From: UBA1381 sp964399965
GTDB lineage: Bacteria > Bacillota > Clostridia > UBA1381
Reading direction: 5' to 3'
NCBI GenBank assembly: GCA_964399965.1
Contig: CAYNRX010000001.1
Span: 186,001-250,000, forward strand
DNA length: 64,000 bases
Positions 1 to 8,073 of the stretch are shown in pieces (the first letter of the stretch is position 1; the number at the start of each line of letters is the position of its first letter). Under the pieces are notes generated by a model. The model saw nothing but the letters and a program-made list of their open reading frames with translations, ran no database searches and was not told the origin of the DNA. Made by a program: the position numbers and the translations under genes.

Positions 1-44
1 AAAAATCCGGCTGCCAAGAAATAAATGTAAAGAATTATACCCAT
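1..44 (-). CDS. N-terminal fragment of an unidentified protein, cut by the window edge
   Basis: A GGAGG ribosome binding site (50-54 on the complement) precedes two adjacent ATG codons. The second, at 44, has the better spacing. Only about 14 residues are visible (MGIILYIYFLAAGF), hydrophobic as in the first membrane helix of an integral membrane protein. It starts 11 bases after the stop of the thioredoxin-fold gene and is surely co-transcribed with it. A thiol-redox membrane partner of the CcdA/DsbD type would fit the neighbour, but nothing visible proves it. Confidence 0.5.
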   Translation of the reverse strand, partial: MGIILYIYFLAAGF

Positions 45-55
45 CATTTCCTCCG

Positions 56-496
56 TTATTGTGCAAGAGCTTCTTCGATAATACTCTCAAGCGATGCCTT
101 GTCACCGCAGTTCATTGCCATCTTCCCCGTGCTCATAAGCACCGCCGGGGTTGCGCCCTGCAAAAACGGCATATTGGAAACTATCTGCTGCGTCTCCTCA
201 CTGTCTACGTCCTTGAGGTCAAATACGACCGTATCGCCGTACTGTGTCTTAAGCTCCTCAACAGCCGCCATCGTCTGCTCGTGCTCCTCGTCGTTTGCCG
301 AGTAGAACAGAGTCATAGTCACCCTGGTATTATCGTTGGGATCTGCTGTTACGGACGCCCCCTCGGTCATATTCGTACCGTTTCCGGCATTGTCTGCACT
401 GTTGTTGCCCTGTCCGCCTATGATCACGGCGGCTATTATCACTATCACTATCGCTATTACTGCTATCACTACGGCGGCTATTTTTTTGTTTTTCAT
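56..496 (-). CDS. Membrane-anchored thioredoxin-fold protein lacking the CXXC motif
   Basis: This 146-residue protein begins with a short basic stretch and one strongly hydrophobic helix (about residues 5-28, rich in Ile, Val and Ala). An Asn/Gly/Thr-rich linker follows, then a domain of about 90 residues with thioredoxin-like order: a beta strand (VTMTLFYS), a helix, VVFDLKDVD, and the cis-proline loop GATPAVLM. Where thioredoxins carry CXXC after the first strand this protein reads SANDEEHEQ, so it should not be a disulfide oxidoreductase by the usual mechanism. It is predicted to be anchored outside the cytoplasmic membrane. It is the sixth reading frame of the operon and starts just after trmFO. 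The function is unknown; a binding or chaperone role is possible. Confidence 0.75.
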   Translation of the reverse strand: MKNKKIAAVVIAVIAIVIVIIAAVIIGGQGNNSADNAGNGTNMTEGASVTADPNDNTRVTMTLFYSANDEEHEQTMAAVEELKTQYGDTVVFDLKDVDSEETQQIVSNMPFLQGATPAVLMSTGKMAMNCGDKASLESIIEEALAQ

Positions 497-502
497 GTTT
501 TA

Positions 503-1807
503 TTATACTCCTTCCAATTGCGTTTTCAACGTTTCCAACGCCCTTTGCGCAGTTTTTAAATATCGCTCCTGCTTTTTCCTTATCCTTTCACCAAGAGGCT
601 CTATAATGCCGAAATTAGCATTCATTGGCTGTATCTTCTCGTGACTTTTCGCCGATATATAAAGCGGCAGCGCGCCAATACACGTTTTGGCTGATGGTTC
701 AAGCATCACTTCGCCCTTCATTAACCGCGCCATATTATATCCGGCCAGTATCCCAGAGGACGCCGATTCGACATATCCCTCCACACCGGTTATCTGTCCG
801 GCAAAAAACACCTTCGGATACTTATCTGCCTGGTAAAATCTGTTCAGCACTCGCGGCGCATTTATATAGGTATTGCGGTGCATTACACCGTAACGGACAA
901 ATTCCGCATTTTCAAGCCCCGGTATCATCGAAAACACTCTTTTTTGCTCGCCCCATTTAAGGTTGGTCTGAAAGCCGACAAGATTATAAAGCGTCCCTGC
1001 CATGTTATCCTGGCGAAGCTGCACTACAGCATAGCTGTCATCCCTGCCTGTAGCCGGATCTACCAATCCCACAGGCTTTAAGGGGCCAAAAAGCAGCGTC
1101 TGCTCGCCGCGTCCGGCCATAACCTCCACCGGCATACACCCCTCGAACACCTGCGCGTTCTCAAACCTTTTCAAGGGGACGGTCTCCGCTGTTATAAGCG
1201 CATTGTAAAACGCTTCATACTCCTCCCTTGTCATCGGGCAATTTATATAATCCGCGCTCCCCCGGCCATAGCGGGCGGCACGGAACACCTTTGTTTTATC
1301 TATGCTCTCCTCAGTCACCACCGGGGCAGCCGCATCGTAGAAGTACAGGCTTTCCCCGCCGGCAATACGCTCTATCTCTGCCGATAACGCTTCCGAGGTC
1401 AAAGGACCGGTCGCCACTATCGTATATTCCTCGGTATCTATCCTCTCTGCTTCCTCCCTCACGACTGTTATCAGCGGATGAGTCTCTATCTTTTCTGTGA
1501 TATATCCCGAGAAAATATCCCTATCCACAGCCAGCGCGCCCCCGGCCGGAACGCGCGCCTTATCGGCCGCCTCCATCATCAGCGAACCAAACAACCGCAT
1601 TTCCTCCTTAAGCAGGCCGCAGGCGTTCGTTATCTGCTCCGCTTTTAAGGAATTGGAACAAACCAATTCTGCTAAAGACGCACTCGAATGCGCCGGGGAG
1701 AATTTCTGCGGCTTCATTTCATACAGGACGGTCTCCACGCCCGCTTTTGCCAGCTGATACGCGGCCTCACAGCCCGCCAGTCCGCCGCCTATAACTTTCG
1801 CTTTCAT
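503..1807 (-). CDS. trmFO: Methylenetetrahydrofolate--tRNA-(uracil-5-)-methyltransferase TrmFO
   Basis: TrmFO is a flavoprotein that methylates U54 in the T-loop of tRNAs, using methylenetetrahydrofolate as carbon donor and FADH2 as reductant. The N-terminus has the dinucleotide-binding motif GGGLAGCEAAYQLAKAG, followed by LYEMKP, both typical of the family. Other matching stretches are CSNSLK, GQITGVEGYVES and NANFGIIEP. The length of 434 residues is normal. The ATG overlaps the topA stop by four bases (ATGA), so translation is probably coupled. topA-trmFO is a common gene order in Firmicutes. The enzyme is cytoplasmic. Confidence 0.97.
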   Translation of the reverse strand: MKAKVIGGGLAGCEAAYQLAKAGVETVLYEMKPQKFSPAHSSASLAELVCSNSLKAEQITNACGLLKEEMRLFGSLMMEAADKARVPAGGALAVDRDIFSGYITEKIETHPLITVVREEAERIDTEEYTIVATGPLTSEALSAEIERIAGGESLYFYDAAAPVVTEESIDKTKVFRAARYGRGSADYINCPMTREEYEAFYNALITAETVPLKRFENAQVFEGCMPVEVMAGRGEQTLLFGPLKPVGLVDPATGRDDSYAVVQLRQDNMAGTLYNLVGFQTNLKWGEQKRVFSMIPGLENAEFVRYGVMHRNTYINAPRVLNRFYQADKYPKVFFAGQITGVEGYVESASSGILAGYNMARLMKGEVMLEPSAKTCIGALPLYISAKSHEKIQPMNANFGIIEPLGERIRKKQERYLKTAQRALETLKTQLEGV

Positions 1808-3948
1808 TTATCGCCCTTCCTCTCGTATCCGCAGCCCTCTGTGTTACAGAATATCCGCGGATTCCGTCCGCCGCGCTTTAAGAGCAAGCCTCCGCATTTA
1901 GGGCAGCGTTCTCCGCTCACGGGCTGATCCCAGGCCATGAAATCACATTTGGGCAGATTCTCGCAGGCGTAATACGTCTTGCCCTTGCGCGACCGCTTTC
2001 TCAATATCTCTCCGCCGCATTTGGGGCATTTTGCTCCGGTCTCGTCGCGGATCGCTTTTGTATTGCGGCATTCGGGATACCCGGGGCAGGCAAGAAATTT
2101 TCCGAATTTAGACAGCTTGTAAACCATTCGCCGTCCGCATTTTTCACAGATGACGTCCGACTCCTCGTCCTTTATCTGTATCTTTTCGATATTTACCCGA
2201 GCCTTTTCCAGCTCTTCTTCAAAGGGCGGATAAAAATTACCGAGTACGCCGTTCCAGCTGCGTCTCCCATCCTCTACCTCGTCAAGCTCCTCCTCCATAC
2301 CGGCGGTAAATTCCACATCGACAATGTTGGGAAAATTCTTCTTCATTATATCCGTCGTTATCATACCTAATTCCGTGGGCACAAGCTGACGCTTGCTCCT
2401 TACCACATATCCCCGCGAGATTATCGTAGATATCGTGGGAGCATACGTTGACGGGCGGCCGATACCGTTCTCCTCCAACTCCTTTACCAGCGAGGCTTCG
2501 GAAAACCGGGGAGGCGGCTGTGTGAAATGCTGTGATGGAGATATCTCATTCAGCTTCACCTTCTGCCCCTCGTTTAAAAGCGGTATCATCTTTTGCTTTT
2601 TCTTCTCCGCCGCCTCCTCATAGACGGCAGTAAAACCCTTAAAATTCACCGCCGAGCCGGACGAACGGAAAATATGTCCGGCCGCTTCTGTCGATACGCT
2701 TATCGTATCGTAAACGGCCGCTGCCATCTGACTGGCAATGAACCGCTCCCATATCAGTTTATACAGCCTGTACTGATCATTGGTGAGTTTATCCTTTATC
2801 GCTGCCGGCATTATCGACGGCTGAGTCGGACGTATCGCCTCATGCGCATCCTGGGCGCTTTTTTTCGTCTTGAACTGCTTGGGATCGGAATATTCTTTAC
2901 CGAAAACCTCTACTATATAATTTACCGCCGCCGCTTGAGCATCCTCCGCTATCCTTAAGGAATCCGTTCTCATATAGGTTATAAGACCGATCGTGCCCAG
3001 CTTTCCGCCAAGGCTCACGCCTTCATAAAGCGTTTGGGCGACCTGCATCGTTTTCGCAGTCGCAAAGCCGAATTTGCGTGATGCGTCCTGCTGTAGGGTA
3101 CTGGTCGTAAAGGGCGGCGGCGGATTTTTCTTCAGCTCCCGCTGCTTCACGCTTTTTACGATAAACTCTGCCCTTTCCACGTCCTTTAATATCTTTTCGG
3201 CGTCCTCCTTTGTGTCGAGCGTCCTTTCCTCGCCGCCCTCTCCATGGTAGCGCGCCTCAAAGGTTTTTCTTCCGTCGGCCAAAACAGCCTCTATCGTCCA
3301 GTATTCCCGGGGAGTGAAATTTTCTATCTCCTCTTCCCTGTCACATATGAGCCTGGTAGCAACCGACTGCACTCTGCCGGCGCTCAGCCCTTTTTTGACC
3401 TTGTCCCATAAAAGCGGGCTTATCTGATATCCCACTATCCTATCGAGAACCCGCCTTGCCTGCTGCGCGTCCACAAGATTCATGTCGATCGCGCGCGGTT
3501 CTTTTATCGCATTTTTCACGGCTGTTTTTGTTATCTCGTTAAAGGTCACGCGGCACTTCGACTGCGGATCTATCTTCAGCGCCCTTGCCAGATGCCAGCT
3601 TATCGCTTCTCCTTCGCGGTCAGGGTCTGTCGCCAGATATACGGCCGATGCTTTAGCTGCCGCCTTTTTTAGCTCGCTTAAAAGCTCCCCTTTGCCGCGT
3701 ATCGTTATATACCTCGGCTTGAAGCCGTCCTCGATATCAACGCCAAGCTGGCTTTTGGGCAGATCGATAACATGCCCCATCGACGCCATTACGTTATAGT
3801 CTGAACCGAGATATTTTTTTATGGTTCCCGCCTTAGCCGGTGATTCCACTATCAGAAGCTTCGGCTTCTTGGCGGTATTTTTTGCTGCTGATTTCTTTTT
3901 TGCTGAAGCAGTTTTTCCCGCTGCTGATGCTGTTTTCTTAACTGCCAT
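1804..3948 (-). CDS. topA: DNA topoisomerase I
   Basis: Type IA topoisomerase that relaxes negative supercoils through a covalent 5'-phosphotyrosine intermediate. The TOPRIM domain is clear (KLLIVESPAKAGTIKKYLG near residue 30, then DPDREGEA), and the active-site Tyr lies in GLITYMRTDS. Three C-terminal zinc modules follow, starting CEKCGRRM, CPKCGGEI and CPKCGGLL. The first ~25 residues are a Lys/Ala-rich low-complexity tail. I chose the ATG at 3948 rather than an in-frame start 63 bases upstream, because it overlaps the dprA stop by one base (TAATG) and has an AGGAA site before it. The protein has 714 residues, close to the family norm. Confidence 0.97.
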   Translation of the reverse strand: MAVKKTASAAGKTASAKKKSAAKNTAKKPKLLIVESPAKAGTIKKYLGSDYNVMASMGHVIDLPKSQLGVDIEDGFKPRYITIRGKGELLSELKKAAAKASAVYLATDPDREGEAISWHLARALKIDPQSKCRVTFNEITKTAVKNAIKEPRAIDMNLVDAQQARRVLDRIVGYQISPLLWDKVKKGLSAGRVQSVATRLICDREEEIENFTPREYWTIEAVLADGRKTFEARYHGEGGEERTLDTKEDAEKILKDVERAEFIVKSVKQRELKKNPPPPFTTSTLQQDASRKFGFATAKTMQVAQTLYEGVSLGGKLGTIGLITYMRTDSLRIAEDAQAAAVNYIVEVFGKEYSDPKQFKTKKSAQDAHEAIRPTQPSIMPAAIKDKLTNDQYRLYKLIWERFIASQMAAAVYDTISVSTEAAGHIFRSSGSAVNFKGFTAVYEEAAEKKKQKMIPLLNEGQKVKLNEISPSQHFTQPPPRFSEASLVKELEENGIGRPSTYAPTISTIISRGYVVRSKRQLVPTELGMITTDIMKKNFPNIVDVEFTAGMEEELDEVEDGRRSWNGVLGNFYPPFEEELEKARVNIEKIQIKDEESDVICEKCGRRMVYKLSKFGKFLACPGYPECRNTKAIRDETGAKCPKCGGEILRKRSRKGKTYYACENLPKCDFMAWDQPVSGERCPKCGGLLLKRGGRNPRIFCNTEGCGYERKGDK

Positions 3949-4949
3949 TACTGTTCCTTTCCTTTGCTCAATATATAATGATTCCCGGACACCCGCTCTA
4001 TCACGCCGCACATTTCCAGCGTAACGAGCTTTATCTGTATGACCGAAGCCGGGATATCTGCAAGCCGTATCAGCTCATCGCCATTTTTCTCACCGTCCTG
4101 CAAAAGCTCTATTATTTTGATCTCAGCTTCATCCTCCGGCTGGTACTTATCATTGTCCGGCTCTTCGCGGGGCTTATCTTCGTCTACACTGCTCTGTGCA
4201 CTGCTCTTAGAGCTTTTCCTATGCGCAGCGTTTAAGTGTTCAGCCCGTTTTCTCTTTTGCATAGCCCTCGAAAGAGTGCGGTCATAGGCAAACTCCTCAA
4301 GTATATCCTCCGCACGCGTCACAAGTTTTGCACCCTGCTGTATAAGCAGATTAGTACCCTCCTGCTGAGGCATGAATATATCACCCGGCACGGCAAATAC
4401 GTCTTGGTTGTTCTCTATTGCCAGTCTAGCCGTTATCAGGGCGCCGCTCTTCTTAGGTGCTTCCACAACGAGCACTCCCCGGGAAAGTCCGCTCATGATA
4501 CGGTTCCTCTTGGGAAACCGCCAGCCATCCGGGCTTGTTCCCGGCGGATACTCGGAGAGCACTGTACCATTGTGCATTATCCTTTGCATGAGATACTCGT
4601 TTTCCGCAGGATATACGATATCCACTCCGCAGCCCAGCACGGCTATCGTCCGCCCTCCGGCGTCAAGAGCCGCTTCGCCTGCTATCGAATCGATACCGCG
4701 CGCCATACCGCTGACGATAGTCACGCCGTTTTTCGCCAGCTCTGAACATATCGTCCTGGCGGCGCGTTCGCCGTAATTCGTATACCTTCGCGTGCCGACC
4801 ACAGCGATGTTTACCAGCTTATCCCATATCGGACGCAGGCCGCGCGCATACAGTATACAAGGGGCATCCGCGATATACCGCAGCATATACGGGTAATCCC
4901 GGTCAGTATAAAACAGTATCTCTCCCTTTAAGGTGATCATCTTTTCCAC
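3948..4949 (-). CDS. dprA: DNA processing protein DprA, catalytic part (reading frame split from its N-terminal domain)
   Basis: DprA/Smf is a cytoplasmic single-strand DNA-binding protein that loads RecA during transformation. The Rossmann-like core is intact: VVGTRRYTNYGE, VSGMARGIDSIAG, VLGCGVDIVYP and PKRNRIMSGLS. A C-terminal winged-helix-like region (about residues 270-330) follows an acidic, Ser-rich linker. The frame opens at a GTG (4949) and encodes 333 residues, lacking the usual N-terminal helical domain. That domain is encoded just upstream in another frame (4967-5179). The codons between the upstream stop and the GTG extend the family's sequence naturally (NIVTAQGIVEKM), which argues that one ancestral gene was broken or is read by frameshifting. 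Confidence 0.9.
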   Translation of the reverse strand: MEKMITLKGEILFYTDRDYPYMLRYIADAPCILYARGLRPIWDKLVNIAVVGTRRYTNYGERAARTICSELAKNGVTIVSGMARGIDSIAGEAALDAGGRTIAVLGCGVDIVYPAENEYLMQRIMHNGTVLSEYPPGTSPDGWRFPKRNRIMSGLSRGVLVVEAPKKSGALITARLAIENNQDVFAVPGDIFMPQQEGTNLLIQQGAKLVTRAEDILEEFAYDRTLSRAMQKRKRAEHLNAAHRKSSKSSAQSSVDEDKPREEPDNDKYQPEDEAEIKIIELLQDGEKNGDELIRLADIPASVIQIKLVTLEMCGVIERVSGNHYILSKGKEQ

Positions 4950-4966
4950 AATACCTTGAGCCGTTA

Positions 4967-5179
4967 CTATATTTTATCAGAAAGCTCTTTTTTATCCCCG
5001 GCGGTCAGAAAATCCAGTCCTTTATAGCTTTTAGCCTCATATATCTGCTTTAATCCCGAAAACGCTTTAAAAAGCAGGATAATTTTATCGGCCGTCATAG
5101 ATTTTTTCTCTGCCAACCATACCTTATATACCTTTTCCTCATATGCGTCTCTCTCACCCATTTTTATCTCTCCTATCAT
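4967..5179 (-). CDS. dprA: N-terminal helical domain of DprA, separated by a -1 frameshift
   Basis: This 70-codon frame overlaps the stop of the SpoU gene (ATGA). An internal ATG at 5161 has a better placed GGAGAG site. The product (YKVWLAEKKSM, LLFKAFSGLKQIYEAKSY, LTAGDKKELSDKI) matches in layout the SAM/HhH-like N-terminal domain of DprA: WL...G...K...LL..FGS...IY.A. It stops at TAG (4967-4969). A -1 shift in the run GATAAAATATAG would join it to the downstream dprA frame without loss of residues. It could be a sequencing error, a disabling mutation, or a site of programmed frameshifting. Its identification rests on pattern resemblance and position. Confidence 0.75.
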   Translation of the reverse strand: MIGEIKMGERDAYEEKVYKVWLAEKKSMTADKIILLFKAFSGLKQIYEAKSYKGLDFLTAGDKKELSDKI

Positions 5180-5931
5180 AACGCAGCTTCTCTTTTCCTG
5201 TAGGCTTCATATAGCAGCAACGCCCCGGCAACGGCGGCATTTAGAGATTCGGCCCGTCCGGCTATCGGTATTTTCACCGGTTTTGACAGCATAAGTTTCT
5301 CCGCCGATACCCCATTGGCCTCGTTACCCACGATTATCACCGTCGACCGGGCATAATCGCCGCAACGGTAATCAGCTGCACCATCCGCCAACGCCCCCGC
5401 ATATATACCGAAACCATTTTTTACGCACTGATCAAGAAAATCCCCGTCATCCTCAGCCGCTGCTATATGAAACAACGATCCCATACAAGCACGGACCGTT
5501 TTCGGGCTGTAGAGATCGGCACAGCCGGGCGAAAGCACGACTCCGTCCGCTCCGACAGCATCCGCCGTGCGTATAAGCGTCCCCAGATTCCCCGGATCAG
5601 CCACACAGTCGCAGTACAGATAAAGCCCGCCGTCTCTGGGAACTATTCTCGTCTGCGGTATCCGCACGGCCGCCAGTATCCCCTGCGGCGATACCGTATC
5701 GGCGAGTTTTGCAAAAAGCCCCCGGCTCAACCAGTATACCGGGCACTCCGGCAGCTCTCCCGCAAAACCTTCGCAAACAGCCGCCAACAGCAGCTCGCAG
5801 CCTGCTTCTTCTGCATCCCTGACCGATTTTATACCTTCGACCAAAAACGCTCCCGCTTTCCTTCGGCCTTTTTTATCTGCCAGGCTCTTTATGAATTTGA
5901 AGGTTTTATTGGCCGCCGACGTTATCTCCAC
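5176..5931 (-). CDS. SpoU/TrmH-family RNA 2'-O-ribose methyltransferase
   Basis: S-adenosylmethionine-dependent SPOUT enzyme that methylates a ribose in rRNA or tRNA. The N-terminal substrate-binding domain (residues ~1-90, with KAGAFLVEGIKSVRDA) is followed by the knotted catalytic domain with its three motifs: DPGNLGTLIRTADAVGADG (motif 1), IVGNEANGVS (motif 2) and IPIAGRAESLNAAVAGALL (motif 3). The start is GTG at 5931, preceded by a GAGAGGAAA site. It is the first gene of the minus-strand operon. The exact nucleotide target cannot be read from the sequence; RlmB-like or TsnR-like are both possible. Confidence 0.93.
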   Translation of the reverse strand: MEITSAANKTFKFIKSLADKKGRRKAGAFLVEGIKSVRDAEEAGCELLLAAVCEGFAGELPECPVYWLSRGLFAKLADTVSPQGILAAVRIPQTRIVPRDGGLYLYCDCVADPGNLGTLIRTADAVGADGVVLSPGCADLYSPKTVRACMGSLFHIAAAEDDGDFLDQCVKNGFGIYAGALADGAADYRCGDYARSTVIIVGNEANGVSAEKLMLSKPVKIPIAGRAESLNAAVAGALLLYEAYRKREAAL

Positions 5932-5963
5932 TTATTTCCTCTCCCAAAACCGTATTTTCTTCT

Positions 5964-5992
5964 ATTATATATGTATTTTCTGCGTTTGTCAA
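5964..5992 (-). promoter_or_regulatory. Sigma-A-type promoter of the SpoU-dprA-topA-trmFO operon
   Basis: On the complement, TTGACA (5987-5992) and TATAAT (5964-5969) are separated by 17 bases. The first start codon follows about 30 bases downstream. No other strong promoter was seen between the genes, which overlap or nearly touch down to position 1. Confidence 0.8.
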
Positions 5993-6048
5993 TCTCAAAA
6001 TAAAATTATGATAAGCATCCGCCCGGCAACATCAGGGGCGGATCTCAT

Positions 6049-6099
6049 AAAAAAGCCGCCTATATATTGCATATTTATTCCTATGCAATATATAGGCGG
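6049..6099 (-). terminator. Rho-independent terminator after rhaB
   Basis: Perfect 18-bp inverted repeat (6056-6073 and 6082-6099) with an 8-base loop. On the minus strand it is followed by a run of T (6049-6054). It ends rhaB and insulates it from the SpoU operon promoter. Confidence 0.85.
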
Positions 6100-6133
6100 T
6101 GTATTTCGTCATATCCAAAGCACTGACGGATAA

Positions 6134-7627
6134 TTATCTATTCATAGATGCAACTATTTTCTTCCACTTTTCATAGGCCTCATCCCACGCAGCGCTGTCC
6201 TCGGGCTGATATTCGGCTATGTCGAAGGAATCTCTTACCACGCGGCGTCCCTCGTTCAGATCCTTTATCGCCCCCATAGCCATTGCCTGTACAAGTACAT
6301 TGCCAATGCTTGTCGCCTCAACAGGGCCGGCGTTTACAACGCGCTTGGTAGCATTGGCGGTAAACTGGCATATCATCTTGTCCTTTATGCCGCCGCCAAC
6401 GATATTTACAACGTTATATTTGTTTCCTGTCACTTTCTCCATACCTTCTATCGTATAGCGGTAACGGAAGCCCAGGCTCTGAGCTATGCAGCGTACGATC
6501 TCGCCCTTGGTCTGAGGAACCTTCTGTCCCGACTTCTCACAGTATTCGCGTATACGGCGCGGCATATTGCCCGGCGTCTGGAAAGCCGGATAATCGGGAT
6601 CGATCATGCTTGCAAAAGGCTCCGCTTCTCTGGCCTGCTGCTCCAGCTCATCAAAGCTCAACAGCTCGCCTTCACGATCCCACTGCCGTCTTGATTCCTG
6701 TATCAGCCACAATCCCATAATGTTCTTTAAAAAGCGTATCGTCTTGTTTACGCCGCCCTCATTGGTGAAGTTGTATTCCAAGGCAGCATCAGACAGGTTC
6801 GGCTTGTCAAGCTCAACGCCCATAAGGCTCCAGGTACCGCTTGATATGTAGATGAAATCCTTCTTGTCAACAACCGGAACGGAAGCCACTGCCGATCCTG
6901 TATCATGCGAAGCTACAGCTATTACCGGCACTTCTGCTATCCCCAGCTCTTCGGCCAGCTCCGGCTTGAGTGTTCCCACAGTTTCACCCGGGTAGATGAC
7001 ATCGGTCAGGATATCGGTAGGGATGTCAAGCTTTTTGAGCATATCATAGCACCACTCATGCTTTACCGAATCAAACATCTGTGCCGTAGAGGCGATCGTG
7101 TATTCCGTCTTTTTTACGCCCGTAAGGAAAAAGTTGAACAGATCCGGCATGAACAGGAGCGTCTTGGCGTTCTTTAGCGCAGTGTCTCCCGACAGCCTGG
7201 CGGCCAGGAGCTGATAAACGGTATTGAACCAATTAAACGCTATGCCCGTCTCCTTAAATATTTCCTCCTTCGGAACACGCTTGAAGGCCTCCTCATACAT
7301 ACCTTCCGTCCTGGTATCCCTGTAGTGGTAGGGGTTGCCCAGCAATTTGTCATGCTCGTCCAAAAGCCCGTAATCAACGCCCCAGGTGTCAATACCGATA
7401 CAGTCAATATCACGGTCGCCGGAATTGGCGCATTTTAATATGCCCTGCTTTATCTCATGGAAAAGTCTCAGCACGTCCCAGTGCAGATCACCGTTGATCG
7501 TAACAGGGTCATTGGAAAAGCGGTGCTTTTCTTCAAGAGTTATCTTCTCGCCGTCAAATTTCGCCAGCATAGCCCTACCGCTCGAGGCGCCGAAATCAAA
7601 CGCTAAAAATTTGTAAATTTTAGACAT
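6134..7627 (-). CDS. rhaB: Rhamnulokinase RhaB
   Basis: FGGY-family sugar kinase that phosphorylates L-rhamnulose at C1, the second step of L-rhamnose catabolism. The N-terminal ATPase fold opens with FLAFDFGASSGRAML and contains IGIDTWGVDYGLLD. The second lobe has ASHDTGSAVASVP, YISSGTWSLMGVE and NIVGGGIKD, all typical of rhamnulokinase. The length of 497 residues is normal. It is transcribed alone between a consensus promoter and a strong terminator; the isomerase and aldolase are not in this window. The other rhamnose-releasing genes here (PL11, GH78, GH28) explain its presence. Confidence 0.95.
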   Translation of the reverse strand: MSKIYKFLAFDFGASSGRAMLAKFDGEKITLEEKHRFSNDPVTINGDLHWDVLRLFHEIKQGILKCANSGDRDIDCIGIDTWGVDYGLLDEHDKLLGNPYHYRDTRTEGMYEEAFKRVPKEEIFKETGIAFNWFNTVYQLLAARLSGDTALKNAKTLLFMPDLFNFFLTGVKKTEYTIASTAQMFDSVKHEWCYDMLKKLDIPTDILTDVIYPGETVGTLKPELAEELGIAEVPVIAVASHDTGSAVASVPVVDKKDFIYISSGTWSLMGVELDKPNLSDAALEYNFTNEGGVNKTIRFLKNIMGLWLIQESRRQWDREGELLSFDELEQQAREAEPFASMIDPDYPAFQTPGNMPRRIREYCEKSGQKVPQTKGEIVRCIAQSLGFRYRYTIEGMEKVTGNKYNVVNIVGGGIKDKMICQFTANATKRVVNAGPVEATSIGNVLVQAMAMGAIKDLNEGRRVVRDSFDIAEYQPEDSAAWDEAYEKWKKIVASMNR

Positions 7628-7666
7628 AATATCCTCTCTCCTTGCAGGTAATAATAGTATATTTTT

Positions 7667-7695
7667 ATTATATATGATTTTAATGTTTTTGTCAA
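7667..7695 (-). promoter_or_regulatory. Promoter of rhaB
   Basis: On the complement, TTGACA (7690-7695) lies 17 bases from TATAAT (7667-7672), about 40 bases before the rhaB ATG, which has an AAGGAGAGAGG site. No clear operator was seen, although sugar control would be expected. Confidence 0.8.
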
Positions 7696-7742
7696 TAGAG
7701 AATGCGCTAATTTACTCACACATTATTTTTTAAAAAAACATC

Positions 7743-7771
7743 TTGACAAAAAGCGGTGCTGCGCCTATAAT
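7743..7771 (+). promoter_or_regulatory. Consensus promoter of the metal ATPase gene
   Basis: TTGACA (7743-7748), a 17-base spacer and TATAAT (7766-7771) form a perfect sigma-A promoter. A palindrome lies immediately downstream. A perfect core promoter with an operator at the start site is the usual design for a gene controlled by a repressor. Confidence 0.9.
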
Positions 7772-7774
7772 ATA

Positions 7775-7796
7775 CATATACCCCTATGGGTATATG
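7775..7796 (+). promoter_or_regulatory. CsoR-like operator palindrome
   Basis: Perfect 9-bp inverted repeat CATATACCC-N4-GGGTATATG at the expected transcription start. The ATACCCCTATGGGTAT core resembles operators of CsoR-family copper-sensing repressors known from Firmicutes and actinobacteria. No csoR gene is in the window, so the repressor would act from elsewhere. The link to copper is an inference. Confidence 0.65.
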
Positions 7797-7800
7797 TAGC

Positions 7801-8061
7801 TTTACAATTATTTCCTTATTCTGAGGAGCTCGAGGGTGAAACCCTCGAATTTCAATCAATTTTGACGACTTCGCACCGCGCAAGATGGCGCGGTCGGCAG
7901 CTTGCTGCCGATTTTTGCAAAGCAAAAATGCTGAAAATGCGTCAAAAATTGCGAAAATAAAAGTTTCAGCGGTCTTTAGACCGCCAATCAACGGAACTTT
8001 TATTTTCTTCATTAGCCAGAAATCAATTGCGAAAAGGTTTCGCAATTGACTACGTAATCTC
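7801..8061 (+). other. Highly structured 5' leader of the metal ATPase mRNA
   Basis: This ~270-base leader has no ORF but seven strong hairpins. 7830-7848 has 8-bp arms. An 11-bp stem (7857-7867 with 7940-7951, one bulge) encloses three hairpins (7875-7894, 7894-7911, 7911-7929). A 14-bp stem (7953-7966 with 7994-8007) encloses 7969-7984. The last, 8023-8049, has perfect 12-bp arms. The motif AATTGCGAAAA occurs twice. None matches a riboswitch I know. It could be a regulatory leader or an inserted small repeat element. AAGGAGG (8062-8068) follows it and serves the ATPase start. Confidence 0.7.
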
Positions 8062-8073
8062 AAGGAGGCTGAA

